DNA of 8,511 nucleotides from Desulfobacterales bacterium (lineage in GTDB: Bacteria; Desulfobacterota; Desulfobacteria; Desulfobacterales; UBA11574). The notes under the pieces are model-generated. The model searched no databases, had not been told where the DNA came from, and worked only from the letters and a program-made list of their open reading frames with translations. The position numbers were made by a program, and so were the translations under genes. Positions 5,721 to 8,511 of the stretch are shown in pieces (within the stretch, counting starts at the first letter, position 1; each line of letters starts with the position of its first letter). Location of the stretch: NCBI GenBank assembly GCA_012974475.1, contig JAAXQD010000220.1, positions 1-8,511 of the forward strand, written 5' to 3'.

Positions 5721-6312
5721 AGCCTACCTCTTTCTGATCCTCAACCTGTGAGTATCGGAAATCGGATGTCCTGGCATCAGGACCGTACATTACTTTCAGT
5801 CCACTCATTTCGCACTCATCGCCCTCGCCACATGTCAAACAGGGAAGATTTCCCTGAACCGTCAATTGTCCGATAAGATCCATGCGTTCATAATCCCTTA
5901 ACTCGGCAGCCAATGATTGATTGACGTTATCCAAGGCATCGGGTTGCAGGCCGGTCAGAACCGTTGCGCACAGTTTGCCCCTGAGCAGGTTGTTCACATG
6001 TCTCAGCGACCAGAATCTTTCAAGAAGCGCTTTTGTGAAACCGTCTATCTGTCCATAGGGAATATATGCGCCGATAATCAGCGCCTTGGCCTTTTTGATT
6101 TTTTCTGAGAGTTCCGGAAAATCATCTTTAACTTTGCAGAGGTTGTCCGGAACACATTTTTTACAGGCAAGGCAGGGTCTGACATTAATAGTGCTAAGTT
6201 TCACAAATTCGGATTCAAGCCCGGTTGCATTTAATACAGCTTTAACGAGTCGGTCCGTGTTACTATTTTTTATAGGACTCCCGGAAATACCCAATACTTC
6301 AATACGCATCAT
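5689..6312 (-). CDS. NADPH-dependent FMN reductase / flavodoxin-like protein, C-terminus replaced
   Basis: The 207-residue protein starts MMRIEVLGISGSPIKNSNTD. The GSPxxxSNT loop is the phosphate-binding motif for FMN in the FMN_red/iron-sulfur flavoprotein family. CLACKKCVPDNLCKVKDD (47-64) is the compact cysteine motif that binds a cluster in iron-sulfur flavoproteins. LIIGAYIPYGQIDGFTKALLERFW (78-101) is the second flavin-contact segment. LPCLTCGEGDECEMS (156-170) adds further cysteines. Homology seems to stop near QKEV (196). The last residues, GFCRYLCGGRF, are antisense to the end of the adjacent toxin, so the native C-terminus was lost in a deletion. Because the FMN and cysteine motifs remain, partial function is possible. 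AAAGGAAA lies just before the first of two adjacent ATG codons; either could start translation. Confidence 0.82.
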   Translation of the reverse strand: MMRIEVLGISGSPIKNSNTDRLVKAVLNATGLESEFVKLSTINVRPCLACKKCVPDNLCKVKDDFPELSEKIKKAKALIIGAYIPYGQIDGFTKALLERFWSLRHVNNLLRGKLCATVLTGLQPDALDNVNQSLAAELRDYERMDLIGQLTVQGNLPCLTCGEGDECEMSGLKVMYGPDARTSDFRYSQVEDQKEVGFCRYLCGGRF

Positions 6313-6399
6313 AATTTTCCTTTCGATTTATTAAGCCATATAGATGTTGGACACTTTTAGAATTAAAATAGCCTTTGTAGGATGGAATCGCCTAGGCGG

Positions 6400-6461
6400 T
6401 CAAACCTTGAATTGTGAATATAAGCAGTAAGTTTTATTCTAATTCACAATTCAAGGTTTGA
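6400..6461. repeat. Perfect 20-bp inverted repeat with 22-base loop
   Basis: The arm at 6400-6419 begins TCAAACCTTG. Its exact reverse complement is at 6442-6461. Pairing extends three more bases (GGT/ACC) if one extra A on the right arm is bulged. The stem would be long and stable, but no T-tract follows on either strand, so it is not a standard intrinsic terminator. No AAC/GTT boxes flank it. It lies between brnA and the flavoprotein gene and may be a transcript-end structure, a decayed attC core, or a small insertion. Confidence 0.8.
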
Positions 6462-6487
6462 ACCCATTCACTCAGTAAACCGGGCTT

Positions 6488-6544
6488 CTTGAACAATGGA
6501 TTGAAAACGACCTTTCAGGTCGTGTCAATCCTTAAAGGTTATGG
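6488..6544 (-). other. attC-like site after brnA (57 bases)
   Basis: On the minus strand CCATAAC (6544-6538) lies 5 bases after the brnA stop. GGATTGA (6531-6525) and ACGACCT (6523-6517) pair with AGGTCGT (6513-6507) and TCAATCC (6504-6498). The distal box is GTTCAAG (6494-6488). The layout and GTT/AAC ends fit attC, but the internal asymmetry (one base against two) differs from the other sites, and the outer boxes pair only over AAC/GTT. The stem could instead act as a terminator for brnTA. Confidence 0.48.
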
Positions 6545-6549
6545 ACGGT

Positions 6550-6780
6550 TTAGGCTTGATGGGCCGTATATTCATCCAATAGTCTACGAATCATCTTCTG
6601 ATATTGAGTATTGTATTTCTTTGCCTCATTTTTAAAGAATTCTACGCTGGCCTTGCTGAGAGCAATAGTAACCTTAACGGTTTCGTCTTTTAGAGCCAGT
6701 TCTTCAGGTGAAGGAAGGAAGTCGGAAAGGACCTTTACCTTTCCGATAGGCTCATCCGTGTATTTTATTTTCCCTTTCAT
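6550..6780 (-). CDS. brnA: BrnA-type antitoxin
   Basis: The preferred start is the ATG at 6780, giving 76 residues beginning MKGKIKYTDEPIGKVKVLSDFLPSPEEL. A longer reading from 6846 would overlap brnT by 95 bases, whereas 6780 has GGGAAAAAG just upstream and gives a 29-base overlap. The C-terminal half VTIALSKASVEFFKNEAKK and YQKMIRRLLDEY is the ribbon-helix-helix domain of BrnA antitoxins, which binds the brnTA promoter together with BrnT. It is the second gene of the operon, as is usual for brnTA (toxin first). It ends 5 bases before the attC-like site. Confidence 0.9.
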   Translation of the reverse strand: MKGKIKYTDEPIGKVKVLSDFLPSPEELALKDETVKVTIALSKASVEFFKNEAKKYNTQYQKMIRRLLDEYTAHQA

Positions 6781-7045
6781 AAATCTTTTTCCCTTTCCGC
6801 CAATATCCGGCGCCAAAAATTCTGATTTTGTTTTTTCGATGGGCAAATCTTACGGTCATAATTCCACCAGCGACCCTGCCAAGACAATAATACCGTTTTT
6901 CATCATCGCTGTGTTCCAGGTCCTCCAAAATGATACGATTGTAATCCAGGAAAGCAAGTTGCGCTAAGGCAAAGGAGACACCGTGTTTCTCTTGATTCAG
7001 TTTGTCTTTGGAAGAATCCCACTCAAAATCAGATTGTTTCGTCAT
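6752..7045 (-). CDS. brnT: BrnT-type ribonuclease toxin
   Basis: The 97-residue protein carries the BrnT signature FEWDSSKDKLNQEKHGVSFALA (about 7-28), then FLDYNRIILED, YYCLGRVAGGIMTVRFAHR and IRIFGAGYWRKGKKIYE. BrnT is a RelE-like ribonuclease that inhibits translation and is neutralised by BrnA. The family's usual length is about 90-100 residues, so it is complete. The usual conserved C-terminal RxIxAR motif appears in altered form as IRIFGAGYWRKGKKIYE. It has its own strong-looking promoter whose -10 is only 6 bases before the ATG. No Shine-Dalgarno precedes the start, so the mRNA may be leaderless. Confidence 0.9.
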   Translation of the reverse strand: MTKQSDFEWDSSKDKLNQEKHGVSFALAQLAFLDYNRIILEDLEHSDDEKRYYCLGRVAGGIMTVRFAHRKNKIRIFGAGYWRKGKKIYERENKIHG

Positions 7046-7051
7046 ACGATT

Positions 7052-7080
7052 AAGATACGGCAGATCAAGATATGTGTCAA
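7052..7080 (-). promoter_or_regulatory. Promoter of brnTA
   Basis: On the minus strand a consensus TTGACA (7080-7075) is followed after exactly 17 bases by TATCTT (7057-7052). Six bases later comes the brnT ATG. Transcription would begin at or next to the start codon. A 9-bp AT-rich inverted repeat (ATATAAAAA at 7080-7088, TTTTTATAT at 7095-7103) lies just upstream and could contribute to regulation. Confidence 0.65.
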
Positions 7081-7114
7081 TATAAAAATATGGCTTTTTA
7101 TATGGTTTTTATGT

Positions 7115-7176
7115 CCATAACGACCAGCATGAGAGGCGCGAGGTTACGAGCGCCCTTCTCAATGCTGAGGTTATGC
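7115..7176 (-). other. attC recombination site (62 bases)
   Basis: On the minus strand R'' is GCATAAC (7176-7170), spacer CT, L'' CAGCATTGAGA (7167-7157), then a GGCGC/GCGCC inner stem. L' is TCTCATGCTG (7134-7125), spacer GTC, and R' GTTATGG (7121-7115). The arms pair over 10 bp with one extra T on the gene-proximal arm. About 70 bases separate it from the stop of the OYE gene. It is the clearest attC in the window. Confidence 0.9.
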
Positions 7177-7246
7177 GGATTACAGATTAGTTGTTTAAAT
7201 CCATAAGCTTAGTTACTGTGCACCAGAACTTCTTGCAAAGTATAAT

Positions 7247-8440
7247 TCATGATTCCGGTAAACCCCTATTGTAACACTGCACGGGAATATTGTGAGTAAC
7301 GGCAGCCAAGCACCTATTACAAGAAACACAAGTAACGGCCTCAGCATTTCCTTCTTTGATTTTTTTAACAATAAAAGGCTCTCGAATAAACGGACGACAC
7401 ATAGATATACAGTCGGCATATTGCTTCTCTAATACCTCTCTCATTTCCGCTACCTGTCGTAAACCACCCACAACGAATAAAGGTGTTTTACCAAGAACAG
7501 GTTTTATCATCTTTGCAGCTTCAATATTATATCCTTCTTCAAAGTCGTATTTTCCTACCATATTTCTCAGCATAAGTTTTCCCAGAGGTCTTTTCCAAAA
7601 TGGGAGGCTATTTACCAATTCTTTCACTGGAACATCGCCCCGGCACATGTTCATAAAAGAGTAAACAGGTGATCCGCAGCTTATCTCCAATCCATTGATC
7701 TCTAATTCTGACAGCCACCTGGCATATGTCACAGCCAAGGAAGGAGTAATCCCTTCCTGTGGTGTATAGTCGTGGGCATTTAATTTTACAAAAACAGGCA
7801 TTCCTTGTGGTAATACCTTTCTGACCTCTGAAAGGACCTTTTTTAAAAAACGAAAGCGATTAGTATCTGAGCCACCCCATTCATCTTTTCTATGATTGAA
7901 AAAAGGCGAAATGAATTGATTGATCAAATATCCATGTGCAGCATGTAGCTGAATTCCATCCACGCCGGCTTCAACGGCCCTATTGGCTGCAATCCCAAAA
8001 GCTTGGATCACCTCTTGAATTTGATCTGCGCTCATCTCCTTGGGTTTGACGAAAGTGATGGGATTCCTTCCCTTGCTCGAAGGCCCGAGTGGAGTCTGCC
8101 CAATCATGGCTTTTGTTGTTTGTCTTCCTGCATGCGCTAATTGAAACGCTATCTTTCCGCCTTCTTGATGGACTGCTTCAACCAGCTTCCTCAGACCAGG
8201 AATCATATCATCGTTGTGGATTCCAGTTTGATACTTATAAGACCGACCCAACGGGTGAACATACATATAACCAGGAATAATCAGACCTACTTCCCCTTTG
8301 GCCAAACGTTGATATCTTTTGATGAGCTTATCACTAACCTCACCCGTTTCTATCGCCATAACTTCGTATGTTGCAGAATGGATAAACCGATTTTTAACCT
8401 GAACATTTCCCAAATCTATTGGTGTAAAGAGAATAGACAC
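7247..8440 (-). CDS. NADH:flavin oxidoreductase, Old Yellow Enzyme family, with Cys4 cluster motif
   Basis: The 397-residue protein is an FMN-binding TIM barrel. Family blocks include FTPIDLGNVQVKNRFIHSAT at the N-terminus, FQLAHAGRQT (99-108), and the OYE signature QLHAAHGYLINQFISPFFN (164-182) with H166 and H169 placed to bind the substrate. VVGGLR and CRPFIREP form the FMN phosphate region. Near the C-terminus C371, C374, C377 and C389 (CVSCNRCL then VQCYN) match the [4Fe-4S] ligands of 2,4-dienoyl-CoA reductase-like members. The C-terminal FAD/NAD(P)H domain of those enzymes is absent, so electrons must come directly from NAD(P)H or from another protein. It should reduce activated C=C bonds; the substrate is unknown. 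The start is GTG at 8440, supported by an excellent AGGAGG 6 bases upstream. It is the first cassette visible from the presumed attI side. Confidence 0.92.
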   Translation of the reverse strand: MSILFTPIDLGNVQVKNRFIHSATYEVMAIETGEVSDKLIKRYQRLAKGEVGLIIPGYMYVHPLGRSYKYQTGIHNDDMIPGLRKLVEAVHQEGGKIAFQLAHAGRQTTKAMIGQTPLGPSSKGRNPITFVKPKEMSADQIQEVIQAFGIAANRAVEAGVDGIQLHAAHGYLINQFISPFFNHRKDEWGGSDTNRFRFLKKVLSEVRKVLPQGMPVFVKLNAHDYTPQEGITPSLAVTYARWLSELEINGLEISCGSPVYSFMNMCRGDVPVKELVNSLPFWKRPLGKLMLRNMVGKYDFEEGYNIEAAKMIKPVLGKTPLFVVGGLRQVAEMREVLEKQYADCISMCRPFIREPFIVKKIKEGNAEAVTCVSCNRCLAAVTHNIPVQCYNRGLPES

Positions 8441-8444
8441 GGCT

Positions 8445-8454
8445 CACCTCCTTT
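8445..8454 (-). promoter_or_regulatory. Ribosome binding site fixing the GTG start of the OYE gene
   Basis: The minus-strand sequence AAAGGAGGTG is a near-perfect Shine-Dalgarno, with AGGAGG ending 6 bases before GTG at 8440. No ATG in frame has comparable support. The remaining bases to 8511 show no gene; CATAA at 8502-8506 is too close to the window edge to judge as an attC end. Confidence 0.85.
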
Positions 8455-8511
8455 TAATTTCATAGACGAAGGAAAATTAGTAGAAATGCACGCATAATGC
8501 TACCCATAAGC

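Larger units (their letters stand above)
1475..8511 (-). mobile_element. Integron gene-cassette array (no integrase in window)
   Basis: Successive minus-strand genes or toxin-antitoxin pairs are separated by attC-like sites with the same polarity. The clear sites are 2075-2134, 4369-4496, 5039-5110 and 7115-7176. Weaker candidates are 1475-1573, 3328-3408 and 6488-6544. Each clear site has an AAC...GTT outer pair, a short unpaired spacer, and an inner inverted repeat in which the gene-proximal arm carries one extra base. This is the R''-L''-L'-R' architecture of integron attC sites. Variable lengths (60 to 128 bases), little sequence identity between sites, and toxin-antitoxin cassettes fit a sedentary chromosomal integron rather than a resistance integron. 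Cassette polarity predicts intI and attI beyond the right edge. The array may continue in that direction. Its left end is unclear, because no convincing site follows the methyltransferase. Confidence 0.82.

Noticed and set aside
6498..6531. Hairpin 6498-6531 as a simple intrinsic terminator
   Set aside because: No T-tract follows the stem on the minus strand. An attC reading also explains the AAC/GTT flanks, though a termination role is not excluded.
6781..6846. Longer N-terminus for BrnA starting at 6846
   Set aside because: It would overlap brnT by 95 bases, the added residues are not typical of BrnA, and the ATG at 6780 has a good ribosome binding site.
7213..7419. Minus-strand open frame with a hydrophobic run overlapping the end of the OYE gene
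   Set aside because: It is out of frame with the OYE gene, whose Cys4 motif and stop are well supported. It has no ribosome binding site of note.
8490..8511. CATAAT/CCATAAGC near the right edge as the start of another attC
   Set aside because: The conserved AAC is not present in either and the rest of the site would lie outside the window.
1..8511. CRISPR array, tRNA or rRNA genes
   Set aside because: No regularly spaced repeats and no tRNA-like cloverleaf or rRNA segments were seen on either strand.

Overview
The window reads as part of an integron gene-cassette array from a Gram-negative bacterium. Most genes lie on the minus strand, one to a compartment. The compartments are separated by attC-type recombination sites: AAC/GTT ends flanking imperfect inverted repeats. 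Four sites are clear (2075-2134, 4369-4496, 5039-5110, 7115-7176). In all four the one unpaired extra base is on the arm nearest the stop codon of the preceding minus-strand gene, so all point the same way. Three more are weaker or degraded (1475-1573, 3328-3408, 6488-6544). Their polarity puts the integrase gene and attI off the right edge of the window, with the array read right to left. No intI lies in the window. Taxonomy is uncertain. The mix (redox enzymes, MaoC, BrnTA, RelE-type toxins, moderate and uneven GC) would suit an environmental proteobacterium or Desulfobacterota, but nothing here fixes it.

Layout from right (attI-proximal) to left: (1) NADH:flavin oxidoreductase of the Old Yellow Enzyme family, 7247-8440; (2) brnT-brnA toxin-antitoxin, 6550-7045, with its own promoter; (3) a composite compartment, in which an FMN-reductase/flavodoxin-like gene (5689-6312) has lost its C-terminus and is fused tail-to-tail with a plus-strand Phd-type antitoxin and broken RelE-type toxin (5218-5720); (4) a ribbon-helix-helix antitoxin plus RelE/ParE toxin, 4498-4957, with its own promoter and operator; (5) aldo/keto reductase, 3403-4257; (6) a secreted DUF1254/DUF1214-type gene broken by an internal deletion and a nonsense codon, 2149-3298; (7) MaoC-like hydratase, 1583-2050; (8) class I SAM methyltransferase, 833-1423. 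Left of that lies a plus-strand remnant of an SDR/DUF2867-type gene (83-684), with a large internal deletion, a stop and a frameshift. It may be outside the array or a decayed distal part.

The metabolic cassettes have ribosome binding sites but little room for promoters. The MaoC start is only about 30 bases from an attC cut point. They are probably expressed by read-through from an upstream cassette promoter. The toxin-antitoxin cassettes carry recognisable promoters, as expected for modules that stabilise large chromosomal arrays. The metabolic set is mostly redox and acyl-group chemistry (OYE, FMN reductase-like, AKR, MaoC, methyltransferase). Nothing shows that these form one pathway; they look like independently captured functions. 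The frequent pseudogenes fit a sedentary array in which distal cassettes are weakly expressed and decay.
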